Source of the DNA: Glaciecola sp964195425
GTDB taxonomy: Bacteria; Pseudomonadota; Gammaproteobacteria; Enterobacterales; Alteromonadaceae
Assembly (NCBI GenBank): GCA_964195425.1
Contig: CAXMOM010000073.1
Span: forward strand, 59,998-123,997
Direction: 5' to 3'
DNA length: 64,000 nucleotides
Shown: piece by piece, positions 45,407-55,783 of the stretch
Layout of the letters: every line of letters begins with the position of its first letter
Numbering within the stretch: position 1 is the first letter of the stretch
Notes under the pieces: model-generated
Database searches by the model: none
What the model saw: the letters and a program-made list of their open reading frames with translations, nothing else
Told to the model about the DNA's origin: nothing
Position numbers and translations under genes: made by a program

Positions 45407-46603
45407 TTATTCGCTGCGTAGGCTATTTGCAGGCGTAATTGATTGTGCTTTGTATGCGGGGTACCAGCTTGCTAAAATACACAATACAATTGACCCCACT
45501 GCGATATAAACGAGTTGTGTTAGCTGAATATCAATAGGCAAGCCTTGCCCATTTTCACCAAAAGCCAAGTTGGAGCCTATTAAATTCAAAATGTCATTTA
45601 AACTCCAACATCCCATTAAGCCCAGTAAGATACCAGCGACAATACCCTTCAAACCATTAAAAACACCATTAAACAGAAATATTTTCATAATATCTGCAGG
45701 CAACATGCCTTGAGTTTGTAATATTGCAATATCTGATTTTTTTTCCGACACAACCATAACCAAAGCCGACACGACATTAAATGCAGCCACCGCAATTACT
45801 AGCAACAGCATAAGTGACATCATGTTCTTTTCCATTTTTACCGCATCAAACAAAGGGCCCTGTCGTTCCCGCCAATTGGTCACGCTATAGTTTTTTGCCT
45901 TTAAGTATTCAACAATTGGTAAGTATTGAAATGCGTCAGACAAAAACAAACGCTGCTCTTGTATTTGCGCTGTTTTTTTCCGAGAAAGTCTCGCCAAATC
46001 ATCAAGATGGATAAACATAACTTTATCGTCCATCTCAGAGTTTATATCGAATATGAACGAGACCGTTACCAAACGCTGGCTTGGAATACGCCCTAGTGGC
46101 GAATAGATACTGCTGTCGGTACTTATAATCCTTAACTGATGCCCTAAATCGACATCCAAACTAGACGCTAGAATACGGCTGATACCTACGTTAAAACTGC
46201 CTGATGTTAAGCTATCCCACTGACCTGCCACAATGCTATTAGCGACTATAGAGAAAGGCTTAGCGGCTGCAGTTTCAGTGCCCTGTAAAAACAAGCCGGA
46301 AATTTTTGTGCGCGATTGCACAATTACTTCACGCTCACTGTAGGGCACTTGTGCTAGTATTTGAACACTTAAGTCAGGTGGTAATTGCACGGCAGTTTCA
46401 CTTGCGATTACGATATGCGGTAATATGCCTAAGATGCGTTTTTTTAGTTGTCCTTCTAGGCCATTCATGACTGACAAAACGACAATTAAGGCCGCAATAC
46501 CTAAGGTAATCCCAATAATCGAAAAGCGGTTAATAAAAGCCACGAAACTTTGTTTTGTGCCTGATTGGGAATACCTAAATGCGACAAAAACAGAAATTGA
46601 CAT
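45407..46603 (-). CDS. lolC: Lipoprotein-releasing ABC transporter permease LolC
   Basis: Partner of LolE in the LolCDE lipoprotein extractor. It has 398 residues with the same four-helix layout. LolC-specific marks are IIGITLGIAALIVVLSVMNGLE, YSPLGRIPSQRLV, MEKNMMSLMLLLVIAVAAFNVVSALVMVV and AILQTQGMLPADIMKIFL; LolC alone contacts LolA through the region before the periplasmic hook. Here lolC stands next to the PilZ-like gene and mfd, while lolD and lolE are at 5.9-7.9 kb. Both pieces run leftward. Confidence 0.9.
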   Translation of the reverse strand: MSISVFVAFRYSQSGTKQSFVAFINRFSIIGITLGIAALIVVLSVMNGLEGQLKKRILGILPHIVIASETAVQLPPDLSVQILAQVPYSEREVIVQSRTKISGLFLQGTETAAAKPFSIVANSIVAGQWDSLTSGSFNVGISRILASSLDVDLGHQLRIISTDSSIYSPLGRIPSQRLVTVSFIFDINSEMDDKVMFIHLDDLARLSRKKTAQIQEQRLFLSDAFQYLPIVEYLKAKNYSVTNWRERQGPLFDAVKMEKNMMSLMLLLVIAVAAFNVVSALVMVVSEKKSDIAILQTQGMLPADIMKIFLFNGVFNGLKGIVAGILLGLMGCWSLNDILNLIGSNLAFGENGQGLPIDIQLTQLVYIAVGSIVLCILASWYPAYKAQSITPANSLRSE

Positions 46604-46769
46604 CTAAAATCAGTAACCTAATGAGAAATGAGTGTTATTTGCGTGCAAGTTTACTATTATTTACCCTAGCCTGTATATGATCCCTTAAGGTGATTATACG
46701 TTTATATCAACACATTCACGGTTGCTGATGCACGATTGAATTAACGCTTATGCTGCTATTGACGTAAGC

Positions 46770-47378
46770 ATGAAAATAAAGGAAAGACCCTTGTCTTCAC
46801 TAGACTCAAAAAAAGAACAGTTTTCTGCGTTTTATTTAATTGCGCACCCTATTAAAGCCAACGTTGTCGATATTACCCAACAACAGTTTTCCCAGACCGC
46901 GACTGAATTTGAAAAACAAATGCCCTATGCCTTTAAAATTGCTGGCGAAATGTCAGAAATCCAGTCAAAAGCGCTGAAACCCTTAAGAGGTTTAGGAGAA
47001 AAACTTGAAGATTTAGTCACATATTTGCAATTTCAGGCAAAAAAAATTGACCTAATGATGTCTTTTATATTGCAGCAACAGGACGACCCAGAATATAGAG
47101 CCAATGCCATCAAGTTTGGCGGCGGTGGCTGTGTTATTTCTAATTCAGAACCCGTTTGTATAGGTGATGTGAAAGCAATTAAACTCTTTTTGGAAACAGA
47201 GTCTGCTGCCATTTATGCCTATGGCGAGGCAATTGAGTCTGTAAAGACTGATGATGGATATGAGCTTAGCTATGTATTCACCCACATTAGGGAGCAGGAC
47301 CAAGAACTGCTTGTACGGGCAAGCTTGCATCTTCAAACACATGCATTACGGGCTATTCACGCTGATAAAGACGAGTAA
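46770..47378 (+). CDS. PilZ-like domain protein upstream of mfd
   Basis: A 202-residue soluble protein. The middle has an amphipathic helical stretch (EKLEDLVTYLQFQAKKIDLMMSFIL), and the C-terminal half has a beta-rich domain with FGGGGCVISNSEPVCIGD, matching the atypical PilZ-like proteins found next to mfd in Alteromonadales. The canonical RxxxR is not evident, so cyclic di-GMP binding is doubtful. Start is uncertain: ATG 46770 has no ribosome site, whereas a TTG at 46791 has AAGGA 7 nt upstream. It is divergent from lolC. Confidence 0.6.
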   Translation: MKIKERPLSSLDSKKEQFSAFYLIAHPIKANVVDITQQQFSQTATEFEKQMPYAFKIAGEMSEIQSKALKPLRGLGEKLEDLVTYLQFQAKKIDLMMSFILQQQDDPEYRANAIKFGGGGCVISNSEPVCIGDVKAIKLFLETESAAIYAYGEAIESVKTDDGYELSYVFTHIREQDQELLVRASLHLQTHALRAIHADKDE

Positions 47379-47549
47379 CAAGGGCGAGTCAAAGAAGATA
47401 GCGAACGCAAAACAAACAAAATTATGCTTAATCACTTCTATCGATTGGCTTTGTGATAATATTCAGCCCGTTTTACAGCCACAGACTCACAACAAACATG
47501 TACGTTGGCAGTCTAATTCATTACTGTAAATTAATTTAAAACAAAGAGT

Positions 47550-50500
47550 ATGCTCAATTATATGCCGTCACTTATTGAACCGCGATTACCCAAAACTAAA
47601 AAAGAACGCAATATCACCGATCGCATTAAATGGACAAGTTTAACTGGCAGTGCACAATCTCTTGCTATTGCTAAAGCAGCGCAAGCTCACTCAGGCCCTT
47701 TAATTGTCATTACCACCGACACTGCCCAAGCTTATCAACTAGAAAAAGAAATACGATTTTTCAGTGATGACAAAGACCTAAGCGTTAATCTATTCCCTCA
47801 TTGGGAAACATTGCCTTACGATCATTTTTCGCCGCACCAAGACATTGTTTCAAAAAGGCTAGAAACGCTTTATTTATTGAGTAAAAAGAAAGCCGGTGTA
47901 TATTTAATACCAGTAAGTACGCTCCTACAAAGGCTAGCTCCCGTTACCTATGTTGGCCAACACCTATTATATTTAGAAAAGAATCAAACATTAGACCCTA
48001 CTGAATTTAGACGCAATCTTGAAAAATCAGGCTACTTGCACGTGGGACAAGTCATGTCACATAGTGAATTTAGCGTACGCGGGTCAATTATTGATTTATT
48101 CCCAATGGGCAGCGACAAACCTTTTCGGATAGATTTATTCGATGATGAAATTGATTCCATACGTTACTTTGACCCCTCTACGCAACGCAGTTTAGAAGAA
48201 GTAAACTCTATACGCTTACTTCCGGCCCGCGAGTTCCCCACTGACAAAGACGCAATCTCAGGTTTTCGCACTCGTTATTTAGACCAATTTACTCAGTCGG
48301 CCAACAACGACCATGAATCTGTATTATATCAGGTAAGTAAAGGTACAATGCCCGGCGGTATTGAGTACTACTTACCACTATTCTTTGAACAGACTGCGAG
48401 CCTATTTGATTATTTGCATGAAGATACACTGTTAGTTTTTGCAGACGATATCCCTGCTGCAAGCGAGCGATTTTGGCTTGATCTACAAAATAGGTATGAA
48501 CAATACCAATATAATTTAGCCCGTCCACTATTGCCACCTGAGCAATTATTTTTAAGTGAGCAGGAATTAAATACGCAACTAAAACAGTGGCCTAGTGCTA
48601 AAATAAGCACTGAGGCAATGAATAAGTCGGCTGTGAACATTCCATATTTTACGCAGCCCTTGTCGAACATTGGTATCGATACACTAGCAACCAACCCATA
48701 TTCAGCTATTCAAGCAGAAGTGAAACGTGCCAAGGAAGTTGGTAAAAAAGTCATCTTTGTGGCTGAGTCTACAGGGCATAAAGAAAGCTTAATAAATATA
48801 CTAAGCAAAGCATCCATCCAGGTTGTTTCTGCTGATTCATTTACCCAAGCATTAACTAAAAAAAGTGTAATTAATATTGTTGTTGGGCAAGTAGAAGACA
48901 GCTTCAACTGCGACGACAAAGCCAATCTTTTACTCCTTATTACCGAGAAGCAGCTATTAGGACATAAAGTAAGCCGTCGTAAACAGCGCAATAAAGCGAC
49001 GTCTATAGATGAAAGCGCCATCATTAGGAATTTAGCTGAGTTGTCGGAAGGTTCACCAGTGGTACATTTAGAGCATGGTGTGGGGCGTTTTTTGGGCTTA
49101 CAAACACTTGATGTGGGCGGAGTTACCACAGAGTATCTGAGTATTGAATACGCTAAACAAGCCAAACTCTATGTACCGGTTTCGTCTTTGCACTTAATTA
49201 GTCGATATAGTGGCGGTCAAGCCGAAAATGCACCGCTTCATCTTCTTGGTAACGATACTTGGTCAAGAGCGCGACAAAAAGCGGCTGAAAAAGTAAGAGA
49301 TGTAGCTGCGCACCTGCTTGATATATACGCAAAACGAGCAGCAAAACCAGGATTTGCTTACCCAATTGATTGGCTTGAGTACAAGCGCTTTGCCGATAGC
49401 TTTCCGTTTGAAGAAACACCAGACCAAGAAACAGCAATAAATGCGGTGCTGCAAGATATGGCCAGTAACAACGCCATGGACAGGTTAGTATGTGGCGATG
49501 TTGGCTTTGGTAAGACAGAGGTAGCCATGCGAGCAGCTTACATAAGCGCCATGCACGGTAAGCAAGTGGCTATATTGGTGCCAACAACATTGCTTGCGCA
49601 ACAACATTTTGAAAACTTCAAAAATAGATTTTCGCAATTCCCCTTTATTATTGAAGTTGTTTCTCGCTTTGTGAGTCAAAAAGACCAGAAAGTGGTGATG
49701 CAAAAGTTGGAAGATGGACAAATAGACATTGTCGTCGGCACGCATAAATTATTGCAAAATGACGTCAAATTTAAAGACCTCGGTCTAGTAATCATTGATG
49801 AAGAACACAGATTTGGTGTTAGGCAAAAAGAAAAGTTTAAGGCCCTTCGTGCCGATGTGGATATTCTCACATTGACCGCCACCCCTATTCCGCGGACTTT
49901 GAATATGGCGCTCAGTGGCATGCGTGATTTGTCCATTATTGCTACCCCGCCAGCCCGCAGGTTAGCGGTTAAAACATTTGTACAACAGCGCCATACTGAC
50001 ATCATTCGTGAAGCTATAATGCGAGAAATATTACGCGGTGGTCAGGTGTACTTTTTACACAACGAAGTAAAAACTATAGAGAAAACTGCGGCAGATATTG
50101 CCGAAATAGTGCCAGAAGCACGCATAGCCATTGGTCATGGGCAAATGCGAGAGCGTGAATTAGAAAATGTTATGAATGACTTTTATCATCAGCGATATAA
50201 TGTATTGGTATGCTCTACTATTATTGAAACAGGTATAGACGTCGCCACCGCTAACACAATTATTATAGACCGAGCCGACCACTTGGGTTTAGCACAATTA
50301 CACCAGTTAAGAGGCCGCGTAGGCCGCTCACACCATCAAGCCTATGCTTATTTATTAACGCCTCATGCACGAAGAATGACCAAAGACGCCGCCAAGCGCC
50401 TAGAAGCCATAGCATCATTGGAAGATTTAGGCGCCGGCTTTGCCTTAGCCACTCACGACCTTGAAATTAGAGGAGCGGGTGAGCTATTAGGCGACGGTCA

Positions 50501-51059
50501 ATCAGGACAAATTAATGCAATTGGCTTTAACTTATATATGGAAATGCTGGAGAAAGCGGTAGAGGCCTTAAAAGATGGTAGAGAACCCAGCTTAACGGAT
50601 ACCCTCGGCAAACAGACTGAAGTGGATTTGCGTATTCCGGCATTGTTACCAGAAGCTTATATTGGCGATGTGAATATGCGATTAGCGATGTACAAAAAGC
50701 TTGCTAATTGTAACGATATGGACGAAATTGATAACCTACAAATAGAAATGATTGACCGTTTTGGATTACTGCCCCAACCCGCTAAAAATTTAGTGCAACA
50801 AACGGTAATAAAATTAACGGCCGCTAGTTTAGGTATAAGTAAAATTGAAGTAAATGATCAAGGTGGTACTATTGAATTCGAGCAAGACGCAAAACTTGAC
50901 CCGGGTGCATTAATACAGCTGATCCAAAAGAAACCTGCTCAATTTAGGTTTGACGGCCCTACTAAGATACGCTTTATGTGTAAAACACCGGCAAATATTG
51001 AAAGACTCGACTATACGCTCAACGTCATAGATCTAATAGGCAAGAGCTGTTACGCGTAA
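47550..51059 (+). CDS. mfd: Transcription-repair coupling factor Mfd
   Basis: ATP-driven translocase that removes stalled RNA polymerase and recruits UvrA. It has 1169 residues. The N-terminal UvrB-like part holds SLTGSAQSLAIAKAAQ and DHFSPHQDIVSKRLETL. The RNA-polymerase interaction domain (about 500-570) holds VVHLEHGVGRFLGL and EYLSIEYAKQAKLYVPV. The helicase core has Walker A GDVGFGKT (649-656) and DEEH (750-753), then LHQLRGRVGRS and the C-terminal TRCF domain. It is followed after 20 bp by csiV. Confidence 0.97.
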   Translation: MLNYMPSLIEPRLPKTKKERNITDRIKWTSLTGSAQSLAIAKAAQAHSGPLIVITTDTAQAYQLEKEIRFFSDDKDLSVNLFPHWETLPYDHFSPHQDIVSKRLETLYLLSKKKAGVYLIPVSTLLQRLAPVTYVGQHLLYLEKNQTLDPTEFRRNLEKSGYLHVGQVMSHSEFSVRGSIIDLFPMGSDKPFRIDLFDDEIDSIRYFDPSTQRSLEEVNSIRLLPAREFPTDKDAISGFRTRYLDQFTQSANNDHESVLYQVSKGTMPGGIEYYLPLFFEQTASLFDYLHEDTLLVFADDIPAASERFWLDLQNRYEQYQYNLARPLLPPEQLFLSEQELNTQLKQWPSAKISTEAMNKSAVNIPYFTQPLSNIGIDTLATNPYSAIQAEVKRAKEVGKKVIFVAESTGHKESLINILSKASIQVVSADSFTQALTKKSVINIVVGQVEDSFNCDDKANLLLLITEKQLLGHKVSRRKQRNKATSIDESAIIRNLAELSEGSPVVHLEHGVGRFLGLQTLDVGGVTTEYLSIEYAKQAKLYVPVSSLHLISRYSGGQAENAPLHLLGNDTWSRARQKAAEKVRDVAAHLLDIYAKRAAKPGFAYPIDWLEYKRFADSFPFEETPDQETAINAVLQDMASNNAMDRLVCGDVGFGKTEVAMRAAYISAMHGKQVAILVPTTLLAQQHFENFKNRFSQFPFIIEVVSRFVSQKDQKVVMQKLEDGQIDIVVGTHKLLQNDVKFKDLGLVIIDEEHRFGVRQKEKFKALRADVDILTLTATPIPRTLNMALSGMRDLSIIATPPARRLAVKTFVQQRHTDIIREAIMREILRGGQVYFLHNEVKTIEKTAADIAEIVPEARIAIGHGQMRERELENVMNDFYHQRYNVLVCSTIIETGIDVATANTIIIDRADHLGLAQLHQLRGRVGRSHHQAYAYLLTPHARRMTKDAAKRLEAIASLEDLGAGFALATHDLEIRGAGELLGDGQSGQINAIGFNLYMEMLEKAVEALKDGREPSLTDTLGKQTEVDLRIPALLPEAYIGDVNMRLAMYKKLANCNDMDEIDNLQIEMIDRFGLLPQPAKNLVQQTVIKLTAASLGISKIEVNDQGGTIEFEQDAKLDPGALIQLIQKKPAQFRFDGPTKIRFMCKTPANIERLDYTLNVIDLIGKSCYA

Positions 51060-51079
51060 CAAAAATAATATGGATTATA

Positions 51080-52468
51080 ATGACTAAGCGACTAATAGTA
51101 TATGTGAACATCATAGCGCTGATATTACTGGTGCCGCTGGGTAGTTTTTCGCTACACGCGCAAAATAATAGCGACCCACAGTGGTGGTTTAATGTTGAAC
51201 TCATTTTGTTTAAACGTACGCTCTTACCATCCAACAATGAAAACTTTGGGCCAGCAATTGTGATACAAGATGCTGAGGAAAACGATGCTAATAATTTACT
51301 TTATCTGGCAGCGATACAGAATGCGTCGATATTTAACAGCTACCTTTCTGCCTTGCCGCTATGCAATGCCAACACATCAGTAGAAAATACCTTTGGCGCA
51401 ACGGTCAATTTTGAATACAAAGCGAATCCAGAAGTATCTTCCACCCAAATTTTGGATAATGTACAGTTCGATCCTAATTCTGCAGATCCGGTGCAAGATG
51501 CATCTGTAGAGTCAGGCCAACATTTAAACCGCGTGCTTTTATCTACCTCAACAATCTTAAGTAAGCTTCTAGCCCCTTTCGACATGAGCAATTTCAACGA
51601 TCAAATCGCTGACCCTTCAAATGTTGATGATGCTGATGAGGCTTCAACTTCAGATCAAGATGTTATTTTATCCTTGACCAATCGCGTAATCGATATTAAC
51701 AATCAATTGCAAAGCATTGCTAGCTCAAGTGTGTCATTGGATTGCGTAAACAATGAATACCAACCATCCTTAAGCCACTTTGCATTGCCCAGTATTGGCC
51801 CCAGGTTATTTAACACTAGCAGCTCGTTTATGGGCAAGAAGCAATTACTATCGCAAAGCGACTTAGTGTTGGAAGATTATGCCCAAAGCGTATTTCGCCA
51901 AAGAGACATTACCCCTTTACTTTATACCGCTTGGCGGCAACAGGTTGAATTTGGCATTGAGAACGCTGAATTCTTCCGTGTTCGTGCAGGCAACATGCTC
52001 GAAACTAGTCAGTCGCAAACCTATGACCAATGGCAAAAAGCTTACTCACAAGCCAACAATGTGCTTATTGAAAACGACGACATACGGTTTTTTGAAATAT
52101 TGCAGCAAAACCTAAACAATAATCAATCTGTCGACTGGCTAGCGCAAGAATCAATAGTGCAAGATACAAACGAAACAGCGTTTAAGCTTGAAAAACAATA
52201 TGAAATAGATGGAAAAATTAAAGTCTATTTAGACTATGTTAACCAAATACCGTACTTACATATAGACAGCGAATTCAACCGCTTTTCAATAGTATTAGAC
52301 GAAAATGGTAATAGCGAATTAACTGCATTTCCATCTAAACAAAGAAGGCGCATTATTAGCAAACAGATTCATTATTTTGACCATCCGGCGTTTGGTGTTA
52401 TTGTTAGATTAGAGAGGTTTACACCGCCTGTTGCTGACCAAGCAATTACTAATAGCAACAATAACTAG
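51080..52468 (+). CDS. csiV: CsiV-family peptidoglycan-binding protein
   Basis: A 462-residue exported protein. The N-terminal signal peptide runs IIALILLVPLGSFSLHAQ. The mature start WWFNVELILFKR and the C-terminal half (FRQRDITPLLYTAWRQQV, VYLDYVNQIPYLHIDSEFN, IISKQIHYFDHPAFGVIVRL) match the CsiV family (DUF2066-like regions). In Vibrio cholerae CsiV binds peptidoglycan and activates the LpoA-PBP1a synthesis complex. Placement just after mfd is conserved in relatives. The middle (about 130-230) is low-complexity and acidic, so it is probably a linker. Confidence 0.75.
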   Translation: MTKRLIVYVNIIALILLVPLGSFSLHAQNNSDPQWWFNVELILFKRTLLPSNNENFGPAIVIQDAEENDANNLLYLAAIQNASIFNSYLSALPLCNANTSVENTFGATVNFEYKANPEVSSTQILDNVQFDPNSADPVQDASVESGQHLNRVLLSTSTILSKLLAPFDMSNFNDQIADPSNVDDADEASTSDQDVILSLTNRVIDINNQLQSIASSSVSLDCVNNEYQPSLSHFALPSIGPRLFNTSSSFMGKKQLLSQSDLVLEDYAQSVFRQRDITPLLYTAWRQQVEFGIENAEFFRVRAGNMLETSQSQTYDQWQKAYSQANNVLIENDDIRFFEILQQNLNNNQSVDWLAQESIVQDTNETAFKLEKQYEIDGKIKVYLDYVNQIPYLHIDSEFNRFSIVLDENGNSELTAFPSKQRRRIISKQIHYFDHPAFGVIVRLERFTPPVADQAITNSNNN

Positions 52469-52494
52469 AACGCTATTACTTATAGGGTATATGC

Positions 52495-53022
52495 TTGAAA
52501 ATTTACACTAAACAAGGCGATAAAGGCACAACTGCTGTTTACACCAGCACTGTTGTGCGAATGGATAAAGACGACATATTGCTCGATTGCTATGGCACTT
52601 TAGACGAATTAAATTCATATATAGGATTGTGTGCAAGTAACATAACTGAAAAAACGTTAGAAGCTCAACAAGATACTCTCCTGACCTGCCAGCAACAGCT
52701 TTTCGCTATTGGTTTTGCGCTGTCTGATAGCGACAAGCTAGATGTTTCAGGCATTGACCATTTAGAAACCAATATTGATGAATTACAAGCAAACTTACCT
52801 CCGCAAACAAGTTTCATATTGCCCGGCGGCAGTGTCTTAGCTGCGCATTTACATGTGGCAAGAACCGTCGCCCGACGCGCTGAACGAAGATTGGTGAGTG
52901 TGTCAAAACATTATGCAGTCAGCGATATATCATTGGCTTATGTTAACCGTCTTTCGGATTATTTATTTGTATTGGCTCGGCATTCTAACCATGTTGCAGG
53001 CATTGCTGATATCGAAGTTTAA
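52495..53022 (+). CDS. Cob(I)yrinic acid a,c-diamide adenosyltransferase, PduO type
   Basis: Attaches the adenosyl group from ATP to cob(I)alamin, making coenzyme B12. It has 175 residues, a typical PduO/MMAB five-helix bundle. The ATP-binding N-terminus is YTKQGDKGTT, then LDELNSYIG, and the signature VARRAERRLV with NRLSDYLFVLARHSN. Start is TTG 52495, placed by AGGG at 52484-52487. It follows csiV by 26 bp. Other cobalamin-dependent enzymes are not in the window. Confidence 0.9.
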   Translation: MKIYTKQGDKGTTAVYTSTVVRMDKDDILLDCYGTLDELNSYIGLCASNITEKTLEAQQDTLLTCQQQLFAIGFALSDSDKLDVSGIDHLETNIDELQANLPPQTSFILPGGSVLAAHLHVARTVARRAERRLVSVSKHYAVSDISLAYVNRLSDYLFVLARHSNHVAGIADIEV

Positions 53023-53051
53023 ATCTTATCGCATATACAAGGCATACATAA

Positions 53052-55120
53052 ATGAAAGCGATTAAATGGAGTTTACTAGGCCTTGGGATATGCTCATGCG
53101 CAAGAGCGCTTATTTCAAATGGATTTATTGCGCAGACAGTCCGCGGGGTAGCCTATCTGAAATTGTAGGCGCAAGAGTGCTTAGCGTAGATAAAAAGCAT
53201 CGTATTCATCAGTTCCAAAAACGAGCGCAAGCCGTGTTTGATGGCTTATCTAGCCAAGAACAAAAAATATTACTTACCTACACTGAAGGCGTTAGTGCTG
53301 CAGCACAGGCCTTAGCCATGAAGCCCATTGAAATACATATTGAGCGGTAGCGAATTTGCTCCTTGGATGCCGGTAGACACTCTGCTAGCAAGATACAGCA
53401 TGTATATAGATTTGCAGTTAGCGCAAACGGAAATCGATTATAAACTTACTGTAGTGAAAAGTTTGTTTAGTGAGAGTATGTATAATTTTATCACCTTGCC
53501 TAGTAATTATCAGTCTGCTATTGATAACAGTGTAATAAAAAGCCTTACGATTAAAATCCCTTCAGCGCACCAACTTAACGATAGCGAACAAAAAATGAAC
53601 GCTCTCAATCGAATTTTAAGCCACTATGACTCTGTTAAAGAGAACATTGTTACGGTAGCAAAAATTGGGCCGTAGCAGGCCTGCTAACACCATCTAAGAG
53701 CGCTAAGTTAAGTAATGACATGCATTTAGGACTGCGAATACCGGCTATATGGTACAGGGCGTAGCTTAATTATAAGAATGACCAACACGATGTAACTGTC
53801 ACTGGCGTATCGTTACCGAGGACACCCGCCACTATCGTTGGATCAAATTATCATGTTGCATGGGGCTTTACCAATTCAAATGTAGATAATGTTGATTTGA
53901 TAAAATTAAATGAGGCGTCAAACACTTACACAGTAGTTGAAACTATACTGACACCCCAAGGCGAAGAGCTGTTTGATCGAAATGAGCTAATATGGCCCTG
54001 TGCGTCAGTTTAACGTTCAACGGTATGCACTCAAATGCCTTGCTCATCAAGGCTATGCAGTCAATATGCGAATTACAGATATGGCTAAAATGACAAGTAT
54101 AGAGACAGGATTAGAACTCGCTAAAACAGTCCGTATACCCGCACAAAATATGGTGATTGCAGACAGCGCTGGTAAAGTGGCTTAGCAGCTAATCGGTGCC
54201 ATGACTCAACGAAAACCCTTAGCTCGCCATGCGATCGCTGAATCACAATACAGCCCTTTGTGGGAACAAGCGCAATTTGGCGATGGAGGGTATGCACTTG
54301 GCGCGCGGCAACAGCAAATAATGACTCTATTGATGCAATAAGATAACTTTGTTGAACGGGATTTTTATGACATTCAATTAAACAATGAAGCAATGAAGCA
54401 ATGTTTCTAATACCTTGGCACAACTTATTGGTAAACACTTTAAGCAATAAGCCCCAAAAATACTCAAAAGATCTAAATATGCTAAACAACTGGGAAGCAT
54501 GTGCATGCAGTGAATCTGTTGGTTATACCTTAGTTCGAAGATTCCATAGTACCCTTATTAACCAATTACTCTTTCGGGTTAATGAAATATTAAAAGACCA
54601 TGATTTATAGACATCTTACCTTTTACAAAGCATTGAGCCCGCTATTTGGGCTTTGATGCAACAACCGCAAGATTTACTGCCCGCCGACAAAAGCGATTAC
54701 AGCACCTTAATGTTGTCTGTATATGATGATACAAAAGAACGACTTATAGAGCGCCACAGTAGAAGCGGCGGCAGTTAAGAGGCCCTTAGTTGGGGGAAGA
54801 TAAATGCGCTTAATGTTAAGCATCCTTTCTCATCAACGCTAGGACCATTTAATGGTTTAGTGGATATGCCCGAGGTAACTGGTTTTGGAGATAGCTATTT
54901 GCCCGCGGTATAAGCAAGAACGTTTGGTGCATCACAAATATTTATTGTACGACCCGGAGATGAAGAAAAAGCCATATTAACCATACCCGGTGGGCAGTCA
55001 GGTCATTTTATGTCGGAATATTATCAAACCGGTTTTGATGAGTATGCTGCGCAAGCGAATACACGTTTATTACCTCAAAATAAGCAGCATGAGCTAATAT
55101 TTTCGCCTTTAAAACAATAA
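53052..55120 (+). pseudogene. Decayed penicillin acylase-family gene
   Basis: A heavily broken member of the Ntn-hydrolase penicillin amidase family (about 800 codons originally). The start MKAIKWSLLGLG runs straight into GYAHAQERLFQMDLLRRQSAG, so 60 or more codons are missing after the signal peptide. A stop and frameshift follow, then SLSEIVGARVLSVDKK. Pieces of the beta subunit remain: NDMHLGLRIPAIWYR, SNYHVAWGFTNSNVD and MVIADSAGKVA, and at the end PGGQSGHFMSEYY up to the stop at 55118-55120. Many stops and frame changes exclude function. It lies between the PduO gene and the leftward lipoprotein gene. Confidence 0.85.
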
Positions 55121-55124
55121 ACTA

Positions 55125-55775
55125 CTACGGCAATGGCGAGCTAGGCAGAGTTTCTTCACTCTGTTGCAGCGCTGATTGGCTTCTGAAAAAGTTTTGCCAT
55201 TGACGCTTGGCTTCCTCAACTGTATTTCCTTCAAAGCCGCTCGTTTTTAATTCTTCGGCTACTTTGGTAACAAGTTCATCACGTTGTTTTACCAGAGACA
55301 TTGAGCGTTTGTGTAAATTTTCAAATGCTGGGTAGTCGGCATATACTTTGTTTACGTCTTCAAACTCTACAAAAGCATATTCAAAAGCGTTTTGATAGTT
55401 CGTCTTCATGCCTTGAAACTCCAAGTACCGTAAGCCTTGTTCTCCCCTTATCAACGCTAGCTCGTTAGCGGCTAAATTCACTTCTCTCGCCGCACTCATT
55501 AATGTTTCTTGCCATAGCGTTAGCGCCTCAATGTTTTTAGTAGCTGCCGCCTCTGCAATCGCTTGTTTTACATCTGAAGCACCAAGTAACTCTTGTAATG
55601 TTAACAGTGGGGCATTTTCTGCAGAAAACGAGGCATCGTTAGCCGACATGTTTTGAAGGTCGGCTTGATCTTGATTGAGACTGCTTTGAGTCGAATTATT
55701 TTGATCTGAGCATCCAGAAATCAAAAAAGCGCACAATATTATTGTGCGCTTTGACAGCAAATTTCGTTTACCCAT
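55125..55775 (-). CDS. Putative lipoprotein of unknown function
   Basis: A 216-residue protein with a clear lipoprotein signal: basic start, TIILCAFL, lipobox ISGC (Cys22). The mature part begins with an Asn/Gln/Ser-rich linker and continues as a mostly helical, polar domain (LTLQELLGASDVKQAIAEAAA, LMSAAREVNLAANELAL). I recognise no family. A Shine-Dalgarno AGGA overlaps the ihfA stop 8 bp upstream, so it is placed as the last gene of the pheST-ihfA run, yet the ihfA terminator lies inside its codons 9-18. Confidence 0.75.
   Translation of the reverse strand: MGKRNLLSKRTIILCAFLISGCSDQNNSTQSSLNQDQADLQNMSANDASFSAENAPLLTLQELLGASDVKQAIAEAAATKNIEALTLWQETLMSAAREVNLAANELALIRGEQGLRYLEFQGMKTNYQNAFEYAFVEFEDVNKVYADYPAFENLHKRSMSLVKQRDELVTKVAEELKTSGFEGNTVEEAKRQWQNFFRSQSALQQSEETLPSSPLP
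55723..55750 (-). terminator. Intrinsic terminator inside the signal-peptide codons of the lipoprotein
   Basis: On the minus strand a 10-bp stem AGCGCACAAT / ATTGTGCGCT with a 3-nt loop is followed by six T. It starts 34 nt after the ihfA stop codon and covers codons 9-18 of the lipoprotein frame. This is a textbook terminator for the pheST-ihfA transcript. If ribosomes start on the lipoprotein frame they would cover it and allow read-through. Confidence 0.85.
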
Positions 55776-55783
55776 TGGGTATC

